DNA from: Paenibacillus borealis
GTDB lineage: Bacteria; Bacillota; Bacilli; Paenibacillales; Paenibacillaceae
NCBI RefSeq assembly: GCF_000758665.1
Contig: NZ_CP009285.1
Coordinates: forward strand, 1,860,001 to 1,924,000
Reading direction: 5' to 3'
Length of the DNA: 64,000 bases
Both the position numbers and the translations under genes were made by a program. How positions within the stretch are numbered: the first letter of the stretch is position 1; every line of letters begins with the position of its first letter. Positions 17,001 through 26,900 of the stretch are shown here, piece after piece. The notes under the pieces are model-generated. The model saw nothing but the letters and a program-made list of their open reading frames with translations. It ran no database searches and was not told the origin of the DNA.

Positions 17001-18865
17001 TCATCATTAAAAAAGCTGCTGCATCATTTGAAAAAGAAATGGTTGCCAAAATTCAGGGGACTTGGATCATTGATAAATTGACTGAAAACGATTGTCTTGA
17101 TTTTATTATCTTTATTTCGTCTGTTGCTTCCATAGCCGGTGATGCAGGGCAGAGCGCTTATTCCTCAGCCAACCGATATATGGATACGTTTGCGGCTTAT
17201 AGGAACAAGAAAGGCAAGCGCACGCTGTCGATTAATTGGCCGGCTTGGAGAGAAGTAGGAATGACGGTACAACATGGTACCGAATTGCAGACAGGTGTTT
17301 TTGAAGCCATAAGCATTGATGAGGCCATTACGGCATTTGATGTATTGTTACATCAATCTCTTTCAAATGTAGTCGTAGGAAGGGTAGATCGGTCTAAAAA
17401 GGGCTGGACGGATAGGCTTGGGGTTGGGAATGAATCTGACCATGGGAGTCACGGAAGTGAGGTTATAGTTCAATCTGTACCACCGAAGGAATGTAACGGA
17501 ACTGAAGCTAAAATATGGAAAATATGGTCAGAAGTATTGGAATCGGACCTGATCGGATTGGATGATGATTTCATCGAAGTAGGAGGCAACTCCATACTTT
17601 CCATGAATATCGAGGTCAAAATGCAGCAACATTCAGGTGTGAAAATCAAGGAACTGGATTTGGAGATTTATAATACGATAAGAAAATTGGCAGCTTATAT
17701 CGACGGAAACGAATTCATCGCCACACCTGAAAAAGGGACGCTTGTACAAAGGGAGGTATTACTTCATCAATGGTTCCCATTTAACAATGTGTTTTATAAG
17801 TATTGCTTTTACAATTCTCTGTTTTCAATAGTATTTCACGCGCGAGGTAATATATTTCCTTATTTGGCAAATGATTTTATGCTTTATACTTACGGAAAAA
17901 CGGAAAGCCTGGCTGACTTTTTCGTAAGCTACCATTCCAGTCATTCCGTGCGGCAGCTTGCTGCCCTGATGGAAATTGACGTATATGCAGAAAGCCATTT
18001 TTCAAATAAACAGGCTGAATTCAATATCTCTGAGTCCGATATTGTTATGTTAAATAATTATTATGAAGACATCGGGACGGGAATATCTAATATGCGTCCG
18101 GTCTCTAAGTTGTTGGGAGCCTTGGAAGATGCAATGCGAAATAAGCGTCCTGTTATCATATGGATCGATTGTTTTTATGATTCAAACCGAAAGGATACTT
18201 ACAAAAAGCATCATTGGCCGCATGCATTGTTAATATTGGAAAATGATTCTGAAAACCGCCGGTTTTTAATCATTGATCATGACAAAAGAGGAAGCCTCAA
18301 TTATAAAAAACGTTACACCCGATACGAAGATGTTTTTCAAGCCTATGAGGGTTTTTTGGCGAATTATAAGATTCATACGAAGCTTCCGACATATTTTGAG
18401 TTTCATTACGAGCTTAAAGAGCTGGGAGATTATGAAAGTGAATTGAACCTAAGTCAGGTGACGTATGCGAAGAATATATTAAAGGTTAGTGAGAAGATAT
18501 ATACGGGATTAAGTGACTTAAATAGGTTTCTCATCAAAATTGAAGAAATCGTATCTATAGAAAGTCAATTCAGAATTCATGCGCAGGAATTAATCGAGAA
18601 GCTGAACGGAGTGTCAGACGGGAAAAGCATGGAAGCCTTTCGCTCCCGTATATTATGGGGGGCCTCGAGTCCGCTAACGGTCCAGGCAGATCATATATTA
18701 GCTAAGTGGGGACAAATGAAATCGATTATTACAAAATATTATTTCTCAGGAAAATATGATCCGGAAAAAATTGAGAATGTAAAATATCTCCTTCGTGATA
18801 TACAAAAGCGGGAAGAGGAATATTACATCTTAGTTTTATCGGAGATGGAAGACATTCTCAAGTGA
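14057..18865 (+). CDS. Trans-AT PKS module KS-KR-ACP with C-terminal BtrH-like domain (copy 1)
   Basis: A 1602-residue protein. An N-terminal helical docking-type segment (1-35) is followed by a KS with Cys206, His340 and His380 (DTACSS, EAHGTGT, NIGH), then the KS linker ending YPFEKKRFW near 627. Next come a KR (GGTGGIG about 875, Ser1022, Tyr1035) and an ACP (Ser1179 in VGGNSIL). The C-terminal domain, about 1217-1602, is BtrH-like with Cys1250, His1389 and Asp1407. There is no AT or DH. The predicted step is one extension giving a beta-hydroxyl. The BtrH-like domain occupies the place of the C-terminal docking segment found in neighbouring PKS proteins. I chose the ATG at 14057, with AGGA six bases upstream. 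The KS part is visibly GC-richer than the rest. Confidence 0.9.
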   Translation: MDKIKKYIYRQVAAQKLTKEAAKEMLMELQVHPEKTVIKDQVAIIGIGLRFPDSDSPEEYWSNLCKGNISIKDFPEERLMDIPEGRRRTGNIRVKRGGYLSNIDAFDAGYYNIAPSEAKYMNPLQRVFLESATEAVQDAGYEGKRIRKTRTGVYVGVDHTSKPEYPFGEDKNNPLAITGAWTGILASRVSYVFNLRGPSIVIDTACSSGLVAVHTACKAIQDHECDMAIAGGISMELEPAFEEDALSMVASKDDKVRTFDNNANGTVWGEGVGVVVLKPLRKAVEDKDHIYAVIKGSAVNNDGTSNGITAPDAEAQEEVLMGAWEDAGIHPESLSYIEAHGTGTVLGDPIEVKGLTSAFSRYTDKKQFCGIGSVKTNIGHTVAASGMASLLKVVLSLQKRMIPGTRHFEAPNRYINFPGSPLYMVDKTREWTEEKGPRRAGVSAFGFSGTNCHMVLEEASGPETGSEAGGLEGLMLSAKTTKALLKLLEAYKGYLERNQGVSKEALSYTANTGREHHAYRIAITYEETKELKEKVTGLVQQGLRGNVEEGIFYEAAGDAAKEEKKRLTELAKQLVEEMKHGDRSPKKLKEMCTCYVKGAEVDWEGYYEGQGRRKISLPVYPFEKKRFWLDLVDNGLYHQSSWGRRNLRESDRIASSAITLVLQGNSNMSDFILREVISKRKRVITVCLGTRYSCSSTTSFIVNGSEEDYTRLFKEIGEIDIQQILHLQTLTPGAGEVESLTELQEYNARGLHSLFNLTRALLKSHNTGKILLNVITPYANPVTEAQKYINPHGGALSAMGKVIRLEHPQIQCRIIDIDGITDVQEIWKDIDREHGEYAVAYRDGHRYVEHFRSLHMVGESDQQIEIKNDGVYVITGGTGGIGLELAYYLSKKNRVRIVLINRSSFPEPSEWDSVLGLNRDEQICSKIKKMKQITNSGSRLELHCADVSDLEEMSKALHKIRNKHGRIHGVIHGAGIAGTDEFIIKKAAASFEKEMVAKIQGTWIIDKLTENDCLDFIIFISSVASIAGDAGQSAYSSANRYMDTFAAYRNKKGKRTLSINWPAWREVGMTVQHGTELQTGVFEAISIDEAITAFDVLLHQSLSNVVVGRVDRSKKGWTDRLGVGNESDHGSHGSEVIVQSVPPKECNGTEAKIWKIWSEVLESDLIGLDDDFIEVGGNSILSMNIEVKMQQHSGVKIKELDLEIYNTIRKLAAYIDGNEFIATPEKGTLVQREVLLHQWFPFNNVFYKYCFYNSLFSIVFHARGNIFPYLANDFMLYTYGKTESLADFFVSYHSSHSVRQLAALMEIDVYAESHFSNKQAEFNISESDIVMLNNYYEDIGTGISNMRPVSKLLGALEDAMRNKRPVIIWIDCFYDSNRKDTYKKHHWPHALLILENDSENRRFLIIDHDKRGSLNYKKRYTRYEDVFQAYEGFLANYKIHTKLPTYFEFHYELKELGDYESELNLSQVTYAKNILKVSEKIYTGLSDLNRFLIKIEEIVSIESQFRIHAQELIEKLNGVSDGKSMEAFRSRILWGASSPLTVQADHILAKWGQMKSIITKYYFSGKYDPEKIENVKYLLRDIQKREEEYYILVLSEMEDILK

Positions 18866-18903
18866 ACTCCGGGGAAACATAACTATAAATTGGAGGAGAT
18901 TCC

Positions 18904-19164
18904 ATGACTAGAAGTGAGATTGAAGCGAAATTAAAGCAGATTATTATTGATACTCTCAAGGACGAAATCGCTCTGGAGCATCTTAATCTGGAGGACAAGT
19001 TCGAAGAGCTGGGAATCAATTCAGTGATTTTTATCAAAACAGTTGTGATGATTGAACTGGATTTCAATATTGAATTTGATGATAGCGATTTGAACGTTGC
19101 TAATTTTACGGATTTGAAAAGCTTGACAGACCATGTTGAACGTAAGGTTAATTCCGCTTTATAA
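18904..19164 (+). CDS. Free-standing acyl carrier protein (copy 1)
   Basis: An 86-residue acidic four-helix carrier protein with the phosphopantetheine motif LGINSVIF (Ser near residue 39). The ATG follows TGGAGGAG. It sits between the BtrH-tailed PKS and the next PKS, neither of which has a matching docking pair at this junction. It may therefore carry the growing chain or a side-chain acyl group from or to the BtrH-like domain. That role is inferred from position. Confidence 0.88.
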   Translation: MTRSEIEAKLKQIIIDTLKDEIALEHLNLEDKFEELGINSVIFIKTVVMIELDFNIEFDDSDLNVANFTDLKSLTDHVERKVNSAL

Positions 19165-19199
19165 AAAAATGGAAACCACTTGTATAAAGGGGGATGACA

Positions 19200-22100
19200 G
19201 TGAACGGGGTAAAAGATCTGATGAGAGAATTTATGTCCGATGAAATTAAGGATGAAGTCATCGGAGTAGAAAATCTGACTAGCAGAGACACTGCGATTAT
19301 TGGTATATCCTGCAGGATTGCTAAGGCGAACAATACAAATGAGTACTGGGAGATGTTGTGTAAGGGCGAAGATAGTATCAGGCCGCTTCCGGAAGCCAGA
19401 GTTTCTCAGAATGAAAGTTATATGGACCGTAAAGGGATACAGTTAGATGAAAGAGCCTATTATAAAGGCGGATTCTTAGATCAGATTGATAAGTTCGATT
19501 ACGAACTCTTTTCCATTTCTCCCAGAGAGGCCAGCCTAATGAGTCCAAGCCAGCGCCTCTTTCTCGAAGCGGTATGGAATACGTTAGAGGATGCGGGGTA
19601 TGCGGGGAAGCAAATAAGAGGCTCCAAGACCGGGGTTTATTTAGGCCATAGCACGGATTTTGGAGAGAGTTATAAGGCTGTAATTGAAGTGATTGACCCT
19701 TCCATGGGTAGTCTTGCCATTCCCGGTAATATCAATTCGATTATTGCGAGCCGTATTTCCTATCTTCTAAATCTAAAGGGACCCAGCGTTGTGGTGGACA
19801 CAGCTTGTTCATCTTCCTTATCCGCAGTTCACCTCGCATGCCAAGCCTTGAGAAACCGGGAATGCGAAATGGCAATTGCCGGTTCCGTCAAGGTTGATCT
19901 TCTTCCACTGCTCAGTATAAGGAATAAGGAAGACGAGCTGGGCATTACTTCATCTGACGGGAGAACAAGAGCATTCGATGATTATTCTGAAGGAACGGGA
20001 CTTGGAGAAGGGGTAGTTGCTCTCTTGTTGAAACCGGTAGACCAAGCCGAAGCTGATCGGGATTTCATTTATGCCGTAATTAAGGGTAGCTCCATGAATC
20101 AGGACGGTAGCTCGGTTGGGTTAACAGCGCCGAACTCTGCAGCTCAGGAGGAGGTTATTGTCAGCTCATGGAAAGATGCTGGAATCGATCCTGAAACCAT
20201 CTCTTACATAGAGGCCCATGGAACAGGCACTAAATTAGGAGATCCGATTGAAATAAATGGAATAGAGAGAGCTTTCAAAAGATATACAAATAAACAACAG
20301 TTTTGCGGAATTGGGTCTGTGAAGAGCAATATTGGACATTTGGATCATACGGCGGGATTAGCTGGTCTAGTTAAGGCTGTCCTTTGTTTGAAAAATAAGA
20401 AGCTTCCCCCTTCCATTCATTTTAATAAGCCGAATAAAAAAATAAATTTCGTGGATTCCCCCGTTTTTTTAAACGATACCCTGAGAACGTGGGAAACAAA
20501 AGGGGGGCCACGAAGATGCGGGGTCAGCGCCTTTGGACTAAGTGGGACAAATTGCCATGTTGTTCTTGAGGAAGCGCCTCTTCCTAAAGTGGAGTTGTCC
20601 AAAGAACGGAAGGCAACAACCTCTTTATTCATTTTGTCGGCCAAAAATGAAAAGGTGTTAAGAGACACAGCCAGGCAGTATGTGCTCTTCCTGAACAAAA
20701 ATATGGAGAATATGTGCTTACAGGACTTATGTTACACCGTTAACACGGGCAGAGAACATTTTCCATACAGATTGGCCATACTTTGTGATACTTTCGTTGA
20801 GCTGAGTGAGGAGCTCTGTCGGTTCTCTATTGATGATAAGAATAGCCTCTATGAGGGCAGGATATTTCACGGTGTCCATAGGCTGGTTCCAGAAGGGAAA
20901 GCAGTGAAGGTAGACGGTGAAAAAACACAGGAACAGATTAGAAAATTGACAGACGAATCAAACAGAATCATTGGTGAGTTTCAGAATCTCCAATATGACC
21001 ATTTGTTGCCTTTGCTTGCCCACCTGTATGTTGAAGGGGCTGATGTGGACTGGGCGAACATATATACGAAAGCAAACCATAGAAGGCTTAGTCTCCCCGG
21101 ATATGCGTTTAACTCCATCTCATGTTGGATTACAAGACAAGACCACTCCAATGTAATGAGAAGTGGTATGATGCATCCTCTATTAGATAAGCGCTTAGTT
21201 AGCTCAATGGACAGAATTATCTATGAAAGCACGTTTACTGTAGCAGACCACTGGATTTTACATGACCATGTCGTAAATGGTTTATATGTTGTGCCTGGTA
21301 CGGCATACCTGGAATTGATTGCTGAAGCAGTAAAACAAAATTTCCCGGGGAAGCTGCTTCAATTGAAACATATATTTTTCCTGTCTCCGCTAATCGCAGG
21401 CCCGGATGAGAATAAAATTGTTCACACGATTATTAGACGAGACGGAGAAGGGCTTGAATTCGTTATTGCCAGTAGAAGTAATGAGGACACCGTCTGGACC
21501 ACACATGCAGAAGGCGTGATTCAGATTGAGCGAGTAACGGAACCTTCAAAGCGGAAGCTGGATGAGCTTAAACTGCAATGTTCGGGGGGGAGTATTCCTA
21601 CTTATTCCTATCAAACCGGGAAAGGCATTAAAACAGGTGATAGATGGAATTGTGTGAAGAATATTTACTATGGAACCGACGAGCTGTTGGCTTTTATCAG
21701 TATGAAGGAAGAATATGCCGGTGAGGTTGACCTGTACACTCTTCATCCGGCGCTTTTAGATGAGGCAGTTAACTTGGCTTTGAGAAGCATCGGAGAAGAT
21801 TTGTACCTTCCTTTTTCTTACGGTGCCATGAGTATTATGGGGAAACTTCCCAAATCCTTTTATGCCTACACTAAGAAAAAAGCTTCAGATCTTGTGCAGC
21901 GGGAAATAGCAGTATTTGATGTTTTGCTGTTGGATGTGAATGGTCAGGTATTGGTGGAAATCCATGATTATTCCATTAAGAAGGTTACAGATAAGGCCTT
22001 GATTCAAGGATCACGACAAGAAGCATATCAGTTGGAATGGGTTAAAGCAGAGGATATAATCCCGGTGGAAGATTCTTATTCCGGAGCAGTTTTGGTTTTC

Positions 22101-23915
22101 AAAGGAACGACAGCAGCATCGGAAATGATCATTGATTCATTGAAAGTTAAGGGACTAGAAGTAATTGAGGTTAGCTTAGGCGATTCTTATGTTAATGAAA
22201 ACGATAAACGATACATTATACAAGGCTGCGAAGAACACTACGTCAAGCTTTTTAATAGTGTAAAGAATAAGAGGATTGAGCAAATCGTCCATCTCCTGTC
22301 CCTCGTGGAGAAGAAAGAACCAGAGAACCTCTCCGATCTTGAAGACCATTTATTGAGAGGAGTTCATAGCCTGTTTTTCATGGCAAGGGCTATCTTGAAA
22401 GCAAAATGGATGGACAAGCTGCAATTGGTGGTTGCCGCGGACTTAGCAAATGAAGTGACGGGGAATGAACCAACTATTCTCCCGCATCATGCCGCGCTGT
22501 TCGGGATTTGTCAGGTTATTCCTTTGGAATATCCCAAACTTAATTGTAGATGCATAGATATTGATCCGTTTACAACCACTGAGCAATTGTTGGCTGAGAT
22601 TATGGGGAGCAACGATAAATTGATTGCCCTTAGGGATGGAAGCAGGTATAGAAATATATTACAGCCTGTGGAGTTGAAGGATAAGCCTGAACTTCAGCTT
22701 AGAATTTCAGAAGACGGGGTCTATGTCATCACGGGCGGTCTTGGAGGGCTGGGTCTTCAATTTGCGAAATATTTAACTTCAAAAAATAAAGTCAACGTTG
22801 TGCTCCTGAACCGGACGAAAATGCCTGACTCATCTGAATGGGATGCGATTGTGTCTGAAGGTACGGATAAAAGGCTAATTCAAAAAATAGAAATGATCCG
22901 CGAAATGAAAAAAAACGGTTCAACAGTACGCTGTTATAGCACAGATATATCGAATATTAATGAGACAAAGGCAGTATTTGATTTGATAAAAGCGCAGTAC
23001 GGAAATATCCGTGGTGTGATTCATGGGGCTGGTCTGGCTGGCGATGGGTTCATGATTACCAGAAATCATCAGGATTTTTGTAATGTGTTGGCTCCGAAAA
23101 TCCAAGGAACATGGGTTTTGGATAAACTAACAGAGGATGAAAAGATGGATTTTTTCATCTTATTTTCTTCCATTTCAGCTATTTGTCCAGAGGTTGGACA
23201 AGGCGATTATACGTCAGCTAACAGCTACCTGGATTCATATTCAAGTTATAGGTCAAAGAAAGGAAAACGGGTGTTGTCTATTAATTGGCCGGCATGGAAC
23301 GAAGTTGGCATGGCGGTGGACCATGGAGTTGATATGGAAAGCGAAATTTTCAAATCGGTTAGTACGGAAGATGCTTTGCGTGTATTTGAAAAAGCTATTC
23401 AAAGTGAAGTGGAGCGGGTCATCCTGGGTCAACTTAATTTGGAGCAGCTGGCCCGACAAGAAGACCATCTGCCGTTTGAGATCAAGGGAGCCGTAAAGCA
23501 GCAAGCTGATAATATCAAGGAAAACATAGACTCACCCGTAAAAACCAATCTACTCTTAACAGAAAGCAGGCTTCCAACTGACACGGAGAATGTGGTCCAT
23601 TCCATTTGGCGCCGTGTACTGGGGTTGAAACAAGTCGACCTCTCTGAAAGCTTTTATGATCAAGGCGGGAATTCCATATTGGCTACCCATTTGTGGAAGG
23701 AGTTGAATAAGGAATTTCCGGATGTGATTGATATTTCGGATATCTTTACACACTCCTCGATCGAGGATATGGTGCAGTATATTACAAGTAAATTGGAGCC
23801 CGCTGTTTATAAGCCGTCTCCTGAGCTGCTCAAAGACGAGTATGATATGGATAAATTGCTGGAAAAATTGGCGAACGGAGAAATTACTGAAGATCAGCTT
23901 GATGAATTGATGTAA
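19200..23915 (+). CDS. Trans-AT PKS module KS-DH-KR-ACP (copy 1)
   Basis: About 1571 residues. The KS has Cys203 (DTACSSSLSAVH), the EAHGTGT and SNIGH histidines. The DH has an intact HxxxGxxxxP motif (His690, HVVNGLYVVP) and Asp854 (LHPALLDEAV). The KR has GGLGGLG (about 1180) and Tyr1337, and the ACP has Ser1492 (GGNSIL). The C-terminus carries a helical docking-type segment (LLEKLANGEITEDQLDEL) that matches the style of the next protein's N-terminus. There is no AT. Predicted outcome: extension, reduction and dehydration to a double bond. I prefer GTG 19200 over ATG 19194 because the AAAGGGGG ribosome binding site abuts the ATG. Confidence 0.92.
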   Translation: MNGVKDLMREFMSDEIKDEVIGVENLTSRDTAIIGISCRIAKANNTNEYWEMLCKGEDSIRPLPEARVSQNESYMDRKGIQLDERAYYKGGFLDQIDKFDYELFSISPREASLMSPSQRLFLEAVWNTLEDAGYAGKQIRGSKTGVYLGHSTDFGESYKAVIEVIDPSMGSLAIPGNINSIIASRISYLLNLKGPSVVVDTACSSSLSAVHLACQALRNRECEMAIAGSVKVDLLPLLSIRNKEDELGITSSDGRTRAFDDYSEGTGLGEGVVALLLKPVDQAEADRDFIYAVIKGSSMNQDGSSVGLTAPNSAAQEEVIVSSWKDAGIDPETISYIEAHGTGTKLGDPIEINGIERAFKRYTNKQQFCGIGSVKSNIGHLDHTAGLAGLVKAVLCLKNKKLPPSIHFNKPNKKINFVDSPVFLNDTLRTWETKGGPRRCGVSAFGLSGTNCHVVLEEAPLPKVELSKERKATTSLFILSAKNEKVLRDTARQYVLFLNKNMENMCLQDLCYTVNTGREHFPYRLAILCDTFVELSEELCRFSIDDKNSLYEGRIFHGVHRLVPEGKAVKVDGEKTQEQIRKLTDESNRIIGEFQNLQYDHLLPLLAHLYVEGADVDWANIYTKANHRRLSLPGYAFNSISCWITRQDHSNVMRSGMMHPLLDKRLVSSMDRIIYESTFTVADHWILHDHVVNGLYVVPGTAYLELIAEAVKQNFPGKLLQLKHIFFLSPLIAGPDENKIVHTIIRRDGEGLEFVIASRSNEDTVWTTHAEGVIQIERVTEPSKRKLDELKLQCSGGSIPTYSYQTGKGIKTGDRWNCVKNIYYGTDELLAFISMKEEYAGEVDLYTLHPALLDEAVNLALRSIGEDLYLPFSYGAMSIMGKLPKSFYAYTKKKASDLVQREIAVFDVLLLDVNGQVLVEIHDYSIKKVTDKALIQGSRQEAYQLEWVKAEDIIPVEDSYSGAVLVFKGTTAASEMIIDSLKVKGLEVIEVSLGDSYVNENDKRYIIQGCEEHYVKLFNSVKNKRIEQIVHLLSLVEKKEPENLSDLEDHLLRGVHSLFFMARAILKAKWMDKLQLVVAADLANEVTGNEPTILPHHAALFGICQVIPLEYPKLNCRCIDIDPFTTTEQLLAEIMGSNDKLIALRDGSRYRNILQPVELKDKPELQLRISEDGVYVITGGLGGLGLQFAKYLTSKNKVNVVLLNRTKMPDSSEWDAIVSEGTDKRLIQKIEMIREMKKNGSTVRCYSTDISNINETKAVFDLIKAQYGNIRGVIHGAGLAGDGFMITRNHQDFCNVLAPKIQGTWVLDKLTEDEKMDFFILFSSISAICPEVGQGDYTSANSYLDSYSSYRSKKGKRVLSINWPAWNEVGMAVDHGVDMESEIFKSVSTEDALRVFEKAIQSEVERVILGQLNLEQLARQEDHLPFEIKGAVKQQADNIKENIDSPVKTNLLLTESRLPTDTENVVHSIWRRVLGLKQVDLSESFYDQGGNSILATHLWKELNKEFPDVIDISDIFTHSSIEDMVQYITSKLEPAVYKPSPELLKDEYDMDKLLEKLANGEITEDQLDELM

Positions 23916-23929
23916 CAGAGGGCGATGGG

Positions 23930-26900
23930 ATGAATTTAATTAAGAAATACATATATAGGCAGGTTGCGGCTCAAAAGCTGACGAAGGAAGCAGCAAAAGA
24001 GATGCTGATGGAGCTTCAGGTGCACCCGGAAAAAACGGTAATTAAGGACCGGGTGGCCATCATCGGAATCGGGCTGCGTTTCCCCGATTCCGATTCTCCA
24101 GAGGAATACTGGTCGAATCTTTGTAAAGGCAACATTAGCATTAAGGATTTCCCGGAGGAGCGGCTAATGGATATACCCGAAGGCCGGAGGAGGACGGGGA
24201 ACATCAGGGTAAAGAGGGGCGGGTACTTATCCAATATCGACGCCTTCGATGCCGGGTACTACAACATCGCGCCGAGCGAAGCGAAATATATGAATCCGTT
24301 GCAGCGGGTATTTCTAGAATCGGCAACGGAAGCGGTTCAGGATGCGGGCTATGAAGGGAAACGGATCAGAAAGACGAGAACCGGTGTCTACGTCGGAGTC
24401 GACCACACCTCGAAGCCGGAATATCCATTCGGGGAAGACAAGAACAATCCCTTGGCGATCACGGGAGCGTGGACGGGAATATTGGCCAGCCGGGTATCCT
24501 ATGTGTTTAACCTCCGGGGGCCGAGCATCGTGATTGATACGGCCTGCTCATCGGGGTTGGTCGCTGTACACACAGCATGCAAAGCGATACAGGACCACGA
24601 ATGTGACATGGCTATCGCAGGCGGCATATGCCTGGAGCTGGAACCGGCGTTCGAAGAGGATGCACTAAGCATGGTGGCATCCAAGGATGACAAAGTTAGG
24701 ACGTTTGATAATAATGCCAACGGAACTGTATGGGGCGAAGGAGTGGGAGTGGTGGTCCTGAAGCCGCTGAGGAAAGCGGTGGAGGACAAGGACCACATTT
24801 ATGCGGTAATCAAGGGGAGTGCAGTCAACAATGATGGGACGAGCAACGGGATTACAGCGCCGGATGCAGAAGCCCAGGAAGAAGTGTTGATGGGCGCCTG
24901 GGAGGATGCGGGGATCCATCCGGAAAGTCTATCCTACATAGAGGCGCATGGAACGGGAACGGTGTTAGGTGATCCGATTGAAGTAAAGGGCCTGACCAGC
25001 GCATTTTCCCGGTACACGGACAAGAAGCAATTTTGCGGAATCGGGTCGGTCAAGACGAACATTGGTCATACGGTGGCAGCGTCGGGAATGGCTTCGTTGC
25101 TGAAGGTGGTGCTGTCGCTTCAAAAGAGAATGATACCTGGAACCCGGCATTTTGAAGCTCCCAACCGGTACATTAATTTTCCGGGCAGTCCACTGTATAT
25201 GGTGGACAAGACAAGAGAGTGGACAGAAGAGAAGGGGCCAAGACGGGCGGGGGTCAGTGCGTTTGGCTTTAGCGGGACCAACTGCCATATGGTACTGGAA
25301 GAAGCAAGTGGGCCGGAGACAGGATCAGAAGCGGGCGGGCTGGAAGGACTGATGCTGTCAGCCAAAACAACGAAAGCATTGCTTAAGCTGCTGGAAGCAT
25401 ATAAAGGGTATTTAGAGCGCAATCAAGGGGTCAGCAAAGAAGCGCTGAGCTACACAGCGAACACGGGCAGGGAGCATCATGCCTATAGAATTGCGATTAC
25501 TTATGAAGAAACAAAGGAATTGAAGGAGAAAGTAACCGGGTTGGTGCAGCAGGGTCTGAGGGGAAACGTGGAAGAAGGCATTTTCTATGAAGCAGCGGGA
25601 GATGCGGCAAAAGAAGAAAAGAAGCGGCTCACGGAACTGGCGAAACAGCTAGTGGAGGAAATGAAACATGGAGACCGCAGTCCCAAGAAGCTGAAGGAAA
25701 TGTGCACCTGTTATGTAAAGGGCGCCGAAGTAGATTGGGAAGGTTATTACGAGGGGCAGGGCAGGCGCAAAATTAGCTTACCTGTATATCCCTTTGAGAA
25801 AAAACGGTTCTGGCTTGATCTTGTAGATAATGGTTTATATCACCAGTCATCATGGGGCAGACGAAATTTAAGGGAATCGGATAGGATAGCATCCAGTGCA
25901 ATCACACTAGTGCTTCAAGGTAACTCCAACATGTCTGATTTCATATTAAGAGAGGTTATTTCCAAGCGCAAACGAGTTATTACAGTATGTTTAGGTACCC
26001 GGTATAGCTGTTCAAGCACGACTAGCTTTATTGTAAATGGATCTGAGGAAGATTACACCAGACTTTTCAAAGAGATAGGTGAAATCGATATTCAGCAGAT
26101 TCTCCATCTCCAGACCTTGACTCCCGGAGCTGGAGAAGTTGAGAGTCTTACCGAGTTGCAAGAATACAACGCTAGAGGGTTACATAGTCTATTTAATCTT
26201 ACAAGAGCTCTTCTCAAATCGCATAATACGGGGAAAATATTACTCAATGTAATCACCCCGTATGCTAACCCCGTTACAGAAGCACAGAAGTATATTAATC
26301 CCCATGGGGGAGCACTGTCTGCAATGGGAAAGGTGATCCGGTTGGAGCATCCTCAAATTCAGTGCAGAATAATTGATATTGACGGGATTACGGATGTACA
26401 GGAAATATGGAAGGATATAGACCGGGAGCACGGGGAATATGCGGTTGCTTACCGGGACGGCCACCGATATGTTGAACATTTCAGAAGTTTGCATATGGTC
26501 GGTGAAAGTGACCAGCAAATCGAGATCAAAAATGACGGGGTATATGTAATAACCGGAGGAACTGGCGGAATTGGGCTAGAGCTTGCGTATTATTTATCCA
26601 AGAAGAATAGGGTTAGGATTGTACTGATTAATCGTTCTTCCTTTCCTGAACCTTCTGAATGGGACAGTGTTCTAGGGTTAAACAGAGACGAGCAGATTTG
26701 TAGTAAAATCAAAAAAATGAAACAAATTACAAATTCCGGCTCGCGACTAGAATTACATTGTGCAGATGTAAGCGATCTGGAGGAAATGAGTAAGGCATTA
26801 CATAAGATACGAAATAAACATGGAAGAATCCATGGGGTGATTCATGGAGCAGGGATTGCCGGCACAGATGAATTCATCATTAAAAAAGCTGCTGCATCAT

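Larger units (their letters stand above)
14066..23938 (+). repeat. Tandem repeat, copy 1 (9,873 bp)
   Basis: This block is repeated directly at 23939-33811 with a constant offset of 9,873 bp. It holds the KS-KR-ACP-BtrH gene, the free ACP gene and the KS-DH-KR-ACP gene. The only protein differences I found between the copies are near the start of the first PKS and at three KS residues. Confidence 0.95.
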
